Part shown: positions 12,240 through 24,900 of the stretch, piece by piece
How the letters are laid out: every line of letters starts with the position of its first letter
Position numbering within the stretch: the first letter of the stretch is position 1
DNA from: Arbacia lixula
Taxonomy: Eukaryota > Echinodermata > Echinoidea > Arbacioida > Arbaciidae
DNA length: 64,000 nucleotides
Reading direction: 5' to 3'
NCBI GenBank assembly: GCA_963669155.1
Contig: OZ022590.1
Coordinates: 312,501-376,500 of the forward strand
Notes under the pieces: generated by a model
What the model was told of the DNA's origin: nothing
The model's input: the letters and a program-made list of their open reading frames with translations, nothing else
The model's database searches: none
Program-made: the position numbers and the translations under genes

Positions 12240-13480
12240 TGAAAGAATAAGTACGGGTAAATGATAGCTATTCAACTTGTCAATAAAACTGAAATCAAAC
12301 ATTCTGGCACGCATTCTATTTGAGAGACCAACTATTTAGGTTTCACCTCATATAAGTCATAAAATGTAGTCCATTAAAGTTTCATATGAGAATTTTAAAA
12401 GCCCTATCTTTTGAAGAAATGATATCCATTTTCGCTAATCACTATATCCTGTGAATGCCGTTCGTAAATTGGCCAATATGCTGATTAAAGCACTGCTTTA
12501 AATTTGAAACAGTAAGACCCAATCAAAGAGTTAAACATACGACTAAAATAAAGAAAAGACTGATTACCAGTATTGTACATAAGAGTTCAAAGGAATACAA
12601 GGTCAAGCTAGTCATGTGCTTTCATTATTTAATAATCACATTGTCATCACAGATCAAATTTGAAATAATCATATTTATATACCTTGTTTACTACAGCGTA
12701 GTCACATAATTCAATTTTTTTTGTAGATTTTCTAAAGAAAGATTTCATGTAAAACCTGTATGTATACTTTTCCAGTCTTGCCATCTTACTTTCTCTCTTT
12801 ACATTTCTTCCTCTCTCTATCACTCTATTCCCACACTCCATTTCCAGCTTGATCAATCACTTTGATTCACCAGTACACACATGTATAAAAGTAATCATCT
12901 TGGTTTTAAATAAAGATCCTTTTGCAACACAACGTTCATGGCATGTACAGGAAGTGTTCATAGATATTAATCACAAATGTACAAAACAACTTATAAAAAT
13001 CTATGTACAACAAGATATCGATTTTCAACCAGTTAGGCTATCATCAATGATCAGCCATGTTCACTTCACATTTTGGAACATTGTGTTTGCTCAATATTTT
13101 TGATGAATGCCCACTTTTGTTTTTCCTTGACCAGTCAATGAAAGTCTGACACCAACGTAATCAAAATCCTTGTCTTAAATTACGCACTTAATTCGCACCA
13201 ATTGGCTCATGAAATTAGAATGCATAGTCATGCAGGCCAGTACATGGGCTGCCTAACAGCTACTGGTAGTTGGAACATACATATAGGTGATCATATTTTG
13301 ACTGAGTCAACCTCGGTTAACAAGAAAACCTTAATAATAATAAACATGTGACAGACTAAAGTTATTCAACTGCCACGCAGTCAATAAAAATACCTCCGCC
13401 TGTATGTTGGCTTCATATGGTTTGAATTGATAATCGTCAATGCTCGGAGAATGTGTCTTGGTAGAAATTGTACCACTGAA
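12240..13480. other. no recognisable gene
   Basis: AT-rich; short frames only. Confidence 0.25.
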
Positions 13481-14110
13481 TTCCTGATTATTGTCAAAGT
13501 TCATTCACCTTTGACCTCTGATCTCATCAGTCTACACAATCTCTGTACAGTGTTTGGTTGAAATTGGATCAGTAAATTCAAAGTAATTGCCAAAAATACA
13601 ACTTTGGGTTATTTTGGATTTTTTTTTTTAAGTTAATTGACCTTTGACCTGAAATCTCAGTAATCTCCATGTAGTAATCACACATGGTACAGCTGCATCA
13701 AGCTTGGTTGATAGTGGATAATAAAAAATGTGGGCCATCAGTGACAAGTTCAATGATTCAGGGATTTCCCCAAAAAATTTCATTTGTTTACCCATTCTGT
13801 TATCAGTCTTTCAACCATGTTTGTTTGGAAGAGGACCATTGGAATTGTATTTTGTGTTATAACTAACAATATTTGGCAAATTGTTTACAAAGATCATCAA
13901 CCATTGACCTCTGTCTGAAATTTTACAGTGCATCGGTTTCATGAATTACATACAGGTAATATGTTTAGAGCAAATATTTTGAATGTTTTGAAGATGCTGT
14001 GTTACCAGATTTGGAGCGGATAGGCAGGCATATGGATGGAGGGACAGACAGACAACCCCAAATCATAATGCCTCCAGCCACTTCGTGGTGGAGTCATATA
14101 CTGAAGACAT
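13480..14110 (+). repeat. dispersed repeat with TGACCTTTGACCT blocks
   Basis: Repeated CCTTTGACCT motifs (13508, 13651) and the end GGACAGACAGACAACCCCAAATCATAATGCC...TCATATACTGAAGACATGTAT. The last part recurs at 31725-31802 plus 32040-32180, where it is split by another MITE. Confidence 0.55.
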
Positions 14111-15865
14111 GTATATCTTTCTAAAGTAATAATATGTGGAATTAAAAAATAGGCAGAAAAATAGCATTGCACCAGGATGAATAACTGAATTGACTCTCCA
14201 TTTACAAAATTTCCTGTAACACACAGCACCATAGAATATACATGTCACTTCATAATAATGTATAAAAATATCCATCATTGTACTTACATGCGGTATGTCA
14301 CAAATACTTTTATGATGTTCAAGTGATACCAAAAACACACTACACTGGAAACAACTTTGAAATCTGCTGCATCAGACAATCAATCATCGCTTTAATGAGG
14401 TAAATGCTCCGTCGTATTCTATATAAATAATGGTTCAACTCAAACCCATTTTATTACTGGAGCACAAAATCCTACAAAAACAAGTCCATTATCGTTTTTT
14501 AACAAGCTCAACATTTTCTGTTAAGTTGTTGAAGTTTTCACCAACAGTGTTATTCAAATTAACTTGTGCATAGGGTTTATTTTCACTTCAAGAAAGATAT
14601 TTTCAAGTGAATCAACTTATAACCATGGACACAGGACAAGGTTTTAAATAAACAGCCAAGAAAACAATAATCAGAAAATGATTTAACAAAGAAATACTTT
14701 CATCCCAATCCAGCCAGGACTATATCTCAAGTTCTTGCACCACAGGACAGCAAAGAATACTGACTGATATCAATGTGTAACATTATGTGATGTCCACAAA
14801 ACAATTATTACGTAACTACAATTCACATCATACGCTCTCTTGCAAGATACTACCAAAGAACCAGACCATGTGACAGATGCAGAAAAGTGCCCAGAAAAGT
14901 CAAGAGTAGTAATTCCAAAGTACTACTTTCACAAAGAATTCAAAATCAAATTTCTACAAATTGTAATCGGCTGTTCTGTCCATATTGTTACAAATTTCTT
15001 GACGTGATAAAATACAAAAACACAATTACATGACAGGAACCTCTGAACAAGGAGCAAACTCCAGACTATTTTTAAATATTAAATATGCAATACTAAACAT
15101 TCCTTTGTAACATTTGTGCGCAAACATATACAAACAAGTACAAACATTCCATATCTTTTGGCATTTTCCATCCTTAACAAATGTAATACTGTTACACTGT
15201 AATATAGATATATGATCTGAATCTATAATACACTGTTATATAGGTTCAGACATGACTGCATGATTCCCACTAATGGGCCGTTCAAACTGAAGCAGTCTGA
15301 CTTCGCAATCGCAAATTTATTGCACTCTTCATATAGTTCTCTGCTCTGCAACGCCATGGACCATCTCAGTATTTAAACGGTTTTAGTACTGTGCTGTCAT
15401 AGAAAAACAAGCATCTGACTGAAGGTAGCGAGCTGCAAACTGCTTTTGCATGAACATCCTTTAAGCGCTGACTTCTCTGGCTATCGCACAGATGGGGGAG
15501 CGATGTGAGCTGCTTCGTTCTACTTCCGGCACATACACATGTCTATGTTTATCCCACTGCAGTTCCGATGTATCACATCTCACCCGGTAGAGCCATTTCA
15601 GAGAGGTTGGGGCAGGAGACGCGGGGGAATGCCTCGCGACAATCACGCCCCTTCCTCACAATGCTACGACACGTCAACACAATCACAGCCAGAAAGTGAT
15701 AGCCACATAAATTGCACAACAAGAACGATCCATCATCACAAGAATCAATACGCTGTCACAGACGCTGGAGGTGCATTGTGGGTAGACCCTGTAGAGTTTA
15801 GAGGACTGTGGTTGGACTGGACTGTCTCTGATAGGCTAGCCTTCCATTCAGGCTCATAGAGTTCT
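14100..15865 (-). other. presumed 3' UTR and downstream flank of timeless
   Basis: No further TIM-like exon is visible. Candidate polyadenylation hexamers on the minus strand (AATAAA) lie at 15316-15321 and 14576-14581, with another near 14450. I cannot decide between them. The 15.46-15.75 kb part is locally GC-richer, without coding evidence. Confidence 0.35.
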
Positions 15866-15947
15866 TCATTCAGCCTTACACGCACTCTTGTTTGCCCACT
15901 TAATGACCTTACACCACATCCGCGTTGGCACGTGGAAGTACGGTGTG
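15866..15947 (-). CDS. timeless: timeless terminal coding exon 24
   Basis: Residues about 956-982 (TPYFHVPTRMWCKVIKWANK...) then TGA at 15866-15868. Acceptor CTGTTACAG. A second frame is also open through this exon and beyond (LNEELYEPEWKASL...), ending near 15755, but the phase of exon 23 selects the frame given here. Another tail would need a different donor in exon 23. Confidence 0.72.
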
Positions 15948-18900
15948 CTGTAACAGCGAGAGAGAGGTAGAGAAATGGAGAAAGGAGTATTAATCTCTAT
16001 GTCAAGGGTTCCTCATGGGAAGATACATGTATGGTAGGTCCATGGGAGTATGGTATTCTTATAAAATGAGGATAGGGAGAGGAAGGGAAACAAAGAAAGG
16101 TGTCTTAATCTCTATTTCAAGTGTTTCTCAAGGGAAGGTACATGTATGGTAAGGTCGTTGTTTGCCTAAATGTCATGGTGCACCATGTGTATTCCTGAAA
16201 AGGACTGCTGAGTATATTATTGTGTAATAGAAGACACACACTTTCATTTTCATAAAACAACAAAACAAGACATACACAAGTTTATTTCCACATTGTCTTG
16301 GGCGAAATACTCAACTATTTGTAAGGTCAACTTAAAGTTATAACTCTCCTGTGTCAATTAGTACGAGAGATGAAGCAATGCAGGAGTAGCTTCCAAGGAG
16401 GTGAGACTAACCTGTGGAGCTCCGTGGGCTCCGTGCCTAGCTCCAGGTCCTCCAGATCCAGCATGACGCCCTCCTGGGTCACGGCCGACGGCTCCTTGAA
16501 CTCCACAGGCAGCTTCTGGATGCTGTCACGCTCAAACTTCAGAGCTCCTGTATTAATCAAACGCATGGGGCAAAACAAGCATGAGGTCACAGCTGGATAT
16601 ACAAAATACTACGGAAAGTGCCAAATGGATGACACAGATATGTTAGCATGGATATACAAGTGAAGGAAAAGTAAAAAGCTGTTCACACACAAAAAAACTT
16701 GGATATGAGCAAAATGTAACATATAGTGCCTGACTTCAAGTTTGTGCTTGAAAACTAGCCACTGGCATAGGAGGGGAAATCACTAAACGATCCTTTACCT
16801 ACAAGTCTGCTGTTTACACAAAACACTCAAACACTAAGAGTAAAATGTAATGCACAGATCCTGACTTCAGGTTTCTGCTTGAGAACTGGCCATGGAAGGC
16901 AAGGAGATAGTGGAAGCAGGGGGTCCAGAAAGCGACTGTGAGCCTCGCATCAATTTACTGCACCACCCATTAACTGAGTATCAGTTTTACTATTCGTATT
17001 GCTTTTGCTTTCTTTGAGCCACCCTGAGTGGGAGAAATAGGAGGAGGAAGGGAAGGGTGAATGACGAACGATCCTTTACCGTCTGGTACGGGGCCCAGGG
17101 TGAGAGCGGCTGTGTAGCACATGTCACTGGTCCAGAAGGCAGGGACAGAGGGGTTAAGGCGACCAGTGTCGTGGGACGTGTGCAGACCCAGCTTGAAGAG
17201 CAACGCCTTGAAGTGGGTGTCGTTATGCGCCAGCTCCGCCCGCTCTGTGAATGGGATGATGGGCACAGACTTGCCTTCCGCTGTGAGGAGAGAGAAGAAA
17301 GGATGGATTGGCCGTTTCCCTCGAACAATGTTGCTCATTGAATCCAATGAATTTCACCCTACACCATGTGATAGTTCCTAAAGGACCTGTAAAATATTCT
17401 TTCAGCATAGCTGTGAAAAGTACTGCTCAGAGAGCAACTGAGGGAACACAATAAGGTCAGTTTTATTAGGAGATAATCAACTACTTCTAAGCGTCTCTTC
17501 AAGTAAAACCCGAAAGAATCCCGCTATCCAAATATAAATGAAAGGAAAATCTTTTCAACAAAGCCTAGCTACAACAACATCTTTATACAAACCAGTTTCC
17601 AGGCAAAGTTTCAAGGCCAGTTAGGACAATATTTGAAAAATTAACAAGTTTTTTTTTATTAGTTGTCAAAGTTCCCCAATGTTTTGGGATTGTCAGCTTT
17701 TTACATGTTAACTCTTCAATAGGGTTTCATTCCCATTTCATTCCTGTATATGCCAAAGTATGCACCGAGAATACAAACAAGAGTGCTTTCTCACAAGGTC
17801 CAGAACAATAACAATGATTATATTCCACATACTAAGAATGTTGCTATATGATTGGTCAAGAGTTGATCACGTGATGAGGCGTAGTTTTTCCTATCAGATC
17901 ACCTGGGAATAAAAGTTCGTTACACTCTAGGTGATAGTACTTTTTGGTTTCGCTGATCTCTTCACTCCTCACAGTCCTAATGCGTGATTAATATTTTTAG
18001 TACGCGCGAAATAAAAGTGCGTTACACTCGGACTATCACTTGACATCTAACGCGTCCTAACGCGCGTCCTAACGCGCGTCCTAACGCGCGTCCTAACGCG
18101 TGTTCCCCATGGCAGCAGCTTGGGGTTATGGAGATAAGTAAACATTACCTTTTTACGTCAAATTGTCATTTTTGGTATAAATAGTTGGTTTCAGATGTGG
18201 AATATAAAGCAAATAATCAACTTTTGGTTTCAAGCAATGGGATGAGCTATCACTTCCTCGGCGATCTGAATGTATACGCTATCTTTCCTCAGCTGCGCTT
18301 CGGAAAGATAGCTACATCCAGATCGCCTCGGAAGTGATAGTTCGTCCCATCGCCCTCACCAACGCTGATTATTTGCTTACTATTAGACGATTATTATACT
18401 AATATATTGAATGATGACCTTCACGATATTGATTGGTATTGCTGTAGTTGTACTCATGTGTAACACCATTGTGCAAAATCATTGTAGAAACTGTGAAGTC
18501 ACATGCAATTCGGCTGCGAAGTGTTTCTATTTCATACTGTTTGTTTTATATCCTAATTAACCATTATCTATCTGTCTATCTAAGACATATAGTATCACAT
18601 TTCATCTGACACAGGAAGAGTTAAAGGGATGCGTTGCTTACCACAGCAGTGCCAAATGTATGGCTCTCCAACATGAACTTTGGGGCAATCTGGAGAGAAA
18701 ACACACAGCACAAGCGATCACTGTTCATGTATCACAGTCACACATTACTACAGTAATCCCACAGAAATGCACATTTTTTATTTTAGCATACAGAGGGGGT
18801 AAAGCAATACTGCCCTACTCTGACAAAAGGAAGCAACTAAAAAAGAGACTTTTCTTGTAAATGAGCAAAAAGTGTCTGTCACTTGCATTGGCATCAATGT

Positions 18901-21900
18901 AACACCACTTAAGTTCTAGCAGCAAGATGAAAATTTCTTGTCCAGATTTTTCCTGTATGTAGGGAATGCTAAGAATACGAATAACCCACATTTCAGTGAT
19001 TTGTCACTTGCTTCCTTTTGTCAGAGTAGGGCAGAATAATGATAAACCATGCTTAGCACAAGCTGTAGAGAAAGACTCAAAAGGGGGGAAAGAAAGGCTG
19101 GCTTTATGAGAAGGTGATCTTTCTCTACAGGTGTCTTTCATGCAAGTTACATAATATATGAAATGTTAATGATACAATTCAAGATATAATTTTGAGACAT
19201 GTCCTTTAAATCAAATATAGCAGCAGCAAAAACAAGAATGGCTCTGCCAATCTTTACACTTATGATAAATTTGTATTTTTGAAACTCACTTAATTTGAAG
19301 TAGCAGATTTCTAGGAGCACTTCCTGGAGTTCGGCAACCTCATCCTCAAATCCTGCAAATGTGATTAAAAATAAAGTTGGATGAGGTCAAACAAATAATA
19401 GTATAAATGCAAGGTGTGGCATCAATCTGGCATTCCATCTCAGGATCACTGAGATTGGGGTAACATGGATAGTAATGGCTTCTTTATAACAAGTATATAC
19501 ACTGTACTCAATTCTTTGAATAATCACCCGTCACATCAGAAACTCATGAATGCAAACAAGCAAGGTAAATGAGGCCTTGTGTAATGGTTGCTAAGTATTA
19601 GGAACTTGTTACTACAGCCATCACAGCTAATATCTTATCACCACATGTCCCTTTAATATAAAGCACTTGCAGACTGTTCACCTTTGTTCCTGAGTGCGTC
19701 TAAGCAGTCTTCTACAGACTGCGTCCTAATCGGGATGAAGGGCGCTGCCACCCTCTGCTCCTCTGGCCCGTCATCCTCGTCATCGCTGGAGTCCCGTGGG
19801 ACATACAGGCCGTTTGCTTCACCCGTGATGTTCAGTGTCTTCTCCTGTGGACAAGGGGGATGAGACAGACACAGATTCATCCATTGTAGCTCGTGTGATT
19901 AAGTCTGGCATCGTATGTTATATCAATATATCCTGATAGATCGATTAAACCCATCCAATATTTCTTGATAGATTGGTTAGTCCTGTCTGCTCATTAGGAT
20001 TTGTGTGTATATTTTGATCGATTTTGAAGAATGGGATAGAAGTCTGACAGTCTCACTGACTACTTTTTGTTCAATTCTTTTGCCAATCAAAATTCCCTAA
20101 CTTTCTCTTCCTAACTTTCCCTTGTTTTAAGGCATTTTTATCAAATTCCCTGATTTTCCCTGCCTGGAAAAAGTAAAATATTTTTCCCTGATTTCCCTGA
20201 TGGGCTGGGAAGCCTTCTTTGATATTTGTGAGTATTACCTTATACAAAGGTAAATCACTGACACACACACAGCGATAACATACCAGTGGCTTATCAGAGC
20301 TGTCTTGCCCAACTGCTAATTTCTTCGTTCCTTCATTCTCAGTGGCTGACTCGATGCTACGTTTTCTGCAATTCCAGAAAGAATCAATAATCGCTACTGA
20401 GTTACACAGCAGTTACAAAGCAACAAATATACATGTATTAAAGCAATGACACCAAATAAACTATTTATCTAAACAACTACCAAGGTTATGCATGTTAGAA
20501 AACAATAGGACATCTCGAGCACATGTCCAACCTGTACGATGAAACCCCCATTTATTACTGTAAAATTTGTCATTTTTAAGCTTTTCGCACAACACAGCAA
20601 GAGCGAATTTTAAATCCAACCTGCTTTTGTTTTGATGGCTAGACGTGCAAGACTATCAGGGATTCTGGAGTTACCAGTACTGGCAAGCAACTCCTGCACA
20701 TGTTGCACATGTTGCACATGTTGCACGCTGTGACGCATTGCCCAGCTTTCAGCTTTATGGTGGCGTTAAAAATGTAATGCTTCAGTCTGGGCTTTGTTGA
20801 TGATTTTGATGCGTCGGATAGATTTTTTTTGAAGTGCAAAATATTTCAAGTGCACAAAAATAACATCCCGCCAAGATGATGTAGGTGTGCTGTGCCTGAC
20901 ATATTGACTGGTGCGACCAGTTTTAAAAACGTGACAAAGCTGTGACAGTACATACCTTTTGGCTGGCTGGATGACATCCATGCTGCCCACCGTTTGCAAA
21001 CACTTCTCCTTGTTAGTGCTGCCCAGCACGCAGAACTCGCACACGATGTAGTCAATCAGACTGTGCGATTGCTGTAGGGGGAAAGGGACATCGATTTTAA
21101 GAAAATTCAGTCAAAACAAGCTGTGTCCCTACACACATTCAGTCAAAACAAGCTCTGTCCCTACACACATTTTCATTTTTCAGAACAATCAAGTCAACAA
21201 TACAAAGGTGTGAACGATATGTAAGAAAGAGTCATGCAATAAGTTTGCGAGGTGCCGGCAAAGCCCTTTTTAGTCAGAATTGTTCCTTTTCTTCCTATCT
21301 AGGGTAAGAAAGAATGATCTATCACATTTGCACTGTGCACTTCCCTCACGCCAGCTAAGGTTTCCAAATCTTTCCATTTACGTCACAGTCGTATATTTCC
21401 AAAAAGTATAATTGTTATGGACCACATCAAGTGTATAAATATTTGAGTGTTGAAAATTTGTTAGTTTTGTCAAATTAATACTTATTCATGTTTGAAGTAA
21501 ATATAGATTACATTTCAATAGGTTATATTTCTCCATTCTCCCAAGATAATTTCCACTTGAATCACAAAAATTGTAATGAAGTGATAACTTGCTCTTTTTG
21601 AAAATCTATATGTATGATATAATAAAGGGTTTTACATAGAGACAGTTCAAATAGAGAAAATGGCCTCTTCTCATCTGATCTTGAGAGGGAGCTGGTTACC
21701 TTGGTGATGTGTCGGTTGCCTGCCTCCCAGAGGCAAGCAAACGTGTTGAGGATGGGGATCTGATAGAGCACCTCCGGCCGCGCCAGGTCCACAGCGATGT
21801 GATGCATCATCGTCATGACAACTTCATTCTCCTCCAAGGTGTTGAGGGAGAACTTAGAGAGCATGTAGTTGTAGACACGCATGATGGGTCTCGATGCAAA

Positions 21901-24900
21901 TCTATGTATCATGAAACAAACATGACATGAAATGATTGGACTTAGACATTTAGGAGATACATCCGGCTGGTTTTTGAGAATCAATTTAAATAAAGTGTGC
22001 TTGATTTCACACGCACTATTGGTAGGTTATAAAGTGTAATTGATAGCTCTTTCTTACCTGAGGTAGGAAAGGGAAGGGAACTATCAAGAGAAGAAAGTCA
22101 ACCAATGCAAGAACTGCAGAGTTTCATGACTTTGGCAAATGGGCTACCCTGTTGTTAGAACTGACAGGAGTGTGTGGATAGAGTATCTTGCTGAAGAACT
22201 CAAGTGCCATTGGTGGGCTCGAACCTGAGACCTCAAGATCTTCAGTCACAGCTCACAACCACTATATGAGGGACTGCCCTCATGGTACTCACTTCCTAAT
22301 GTGTGTGGCCATGTCCAGCTTGCCCCACTCTGGCCGATGGATGTGCTCCACCTGGTTGATGATGCGCAGCACCAGGTCGTTGCCCATGACGATCTCCCGT
22401 AGGAAGGCCAGCGTCTGCTGCTGCGGCTGGAACTTGCGGATCAGCAGGTGGTAGAAGTTGCGTACCGTCTTGGTCAGCACGATGGTGGCTGTTAAATGAG
22501 AGCAACAAAAGTTTAACAGGTGGTAGAAGTTGTGCAAGTTTCCCATTCATGCCATCTTTATTTAGTGAAATATAAATAATTGGCAAAATATGCATCTAAT
22601 TTGCATAAATCATAATGTACACAAAATTTAATATTTTTTTCCTAAAAATATATGCAAAATTGATTTAATGCACCGTGGCCAAAATATAAGAGGGTGGGGT
22701 CCAATATGGCCCTGCTTCCAGTCAAAACCTGCTCTCAAAAAGCCCCGTCAGAATAGAGTTTTAATCAGATGAGGCATTCAGGGGGTGGGGTCATAATAAC
22801 CCCCCACCCCCTTCCTGGAATAGGAAGACAAGAACAAACTTTGGCCTGGTTTTGCCCCCCCCCCCCCCCCCCCCTAAGAAAAAGAGACGCCCCTTCTCAC
22901 CAAGCATGGTCTTCATGTGAATGACATCAGTGCTCCGTGGGTCCGTAGTGAACTGCTGCACTGCATGGAGCATCTGCCGCAGAGCTGACACCTGCATATT
23001 CAGGCTGGTGGAGAATAATCATGATCACAACCATTATTACTCCTTTCTTACTGAAAGAGACAAATGTTCCAAAGATCAGTGCTACAAAATCTTCAAACAA
23101 CTACAGCAGTATTCCCAAATTACATAGCAACAATCATTTACACTGTTTGTCTAATACGTAATTTATTGAAGAGTCTTGACTCAAAATAATTTCTAAGCAT
23201 CACATAGAATGGCATCCACATCACTACACTACACTGTCTTGTGTTTGCATCAATAATTCCAAAATTACTTAAATTGAGAAAAGGTGGTAAGTGAAATAAA
23301 TGCATTTTCTATCGAGACACATCATGTTAAGTGACAGCTACTTGACATTTCTAAATTAATAAAATAAAATGATTTTAATTGAATGGCCCAGCTTCCTAAT
23401 ACACCTTCTACTACAATATTTTCAAGACACATTTGAACTTGGGATTTGGATCACCAAAGACAGATGTTTGCTCTAACTGTAAGAGTCATGAAAAAGCACT
23501 CAAGAATGAAACAGATGAGGAGAAGAGACAGATGTCTTCCTGCAGATAGCAACATCCGGGAGGTGTTTCTTTACAGTGACTCTTGTGCTGTGCTAGGTCT
23601 TCTGAATATGTTATCAACAGAGTACAATGATTTAAATTGTCCCACAACCTGAATGCAAGGCTATGAGTCAATAGAGATACAGTGAAATGCATCATTCAAT
23701 ATCGTCTTCCTTTTCTTTCTTTTTTTGCAAAATGACAATGGCTAAATTAGTCAATTTTCACAGACTGCCACATGTAAAAATGCAATATGTTTGCAAGTTG
23801 CTGGGAGGGACTCACATCTTGAAGACAGAGTTTGACTTGCTGTCGTTGTTACGCTGCTTGCTGGCCTGGATGAACTCCTCCCACGTCTTCAAGGCTGAGG
23901 CTACCACCTGGCTGAAGACTGGCGCTGACAGCAGCAGCCTGCCGCAAAAAGGAATATCACAATCACCATTTACATTTAATTAAAACAACAAACTCTAGCC
24001 ATACACCCAGTAGCAAGGATAGTGTTCTCTATCCTATGACAGAAGCAAGATTTATTTTTCGAGTGCCATTACTTCTTGCAATAAAATCTAATGGAATCTA
24101 TTCACGTTTACATATCTAAAATTACTAGCTATATAATCTTGCACTGTAAATCATAGATTAGTAAGGAAAAATCCCTAGGGAGTGGAGATGGTGCACATAC
24201 TTGTGTGTGATACGTTCCTAAATCAAGGCCATGTCTTATAAATTGCAACTGATTATGACTTGACATGCAGTTGATATCAATCATAAATCTTCACAAGACA
24301 GGGCACAGAACCACGACTGTCTGCAAATTCCGATGAAGACAGACCCCGATACCATCACAAGGGACAAAGAGTCTGTCCTTGTACTCACTTGATGTTGGTA
24401 TAGACGACGGTGGGAAGGGCACTAAACGGCAAGAAGAAAGTCATCTGCCACAAGAAGTAGTGGTTGGACATCATGTTCTTCAAGTCATCCTGCGCAGATG
24501 GAAAAGGTAAAAACAATGTGATGATCTGTTCTTTAAATGGTACTCTTCAATAATAGATTTGCTAGAAAAACTAGGAGAGAATGGGAAAACCAGGACCCTG
24601 TTGCATAAATCTTTCCATTAATGGTAACTCTGCCATCAATGGTAACTATCATGGTAACATCACTCATCAGCCAATAAAATTCAAGGTTGGCATTGAAATT
24701 TCTATTGGTGGCAGAGTTACCATTAATGGTAAGTTTTATGCAACGGGGCCCAGGTAGGGATTTAAACCATGCATCTAGTACCTGCCGGGCAGCGCCATTC
24801 CTAGGCTATCACTTCTCGCAATGTCACGATACATTAGAAATCTATTAACTTGCTTATTGAGTTCCAAAAAGACAAGTGTTTATTCAGTAAAATAAATACA

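Noticed and set aside
15925-15935. CACGTG in the last timeless exon and others at 17868, 39917, 43172 and 47954
   Set aside because: Scattered single CACGTG hexamers occur at about chance frequency; only the palindromic pair and its neighbour near the promoter are reported.
22989-22994. Alternative acceptor TATGCAG for timeless exon 14
   Set aside because: It would put exon 13 and exon 14 out of phase; the CCACCAG site 13 nt upstream keeps the frame.
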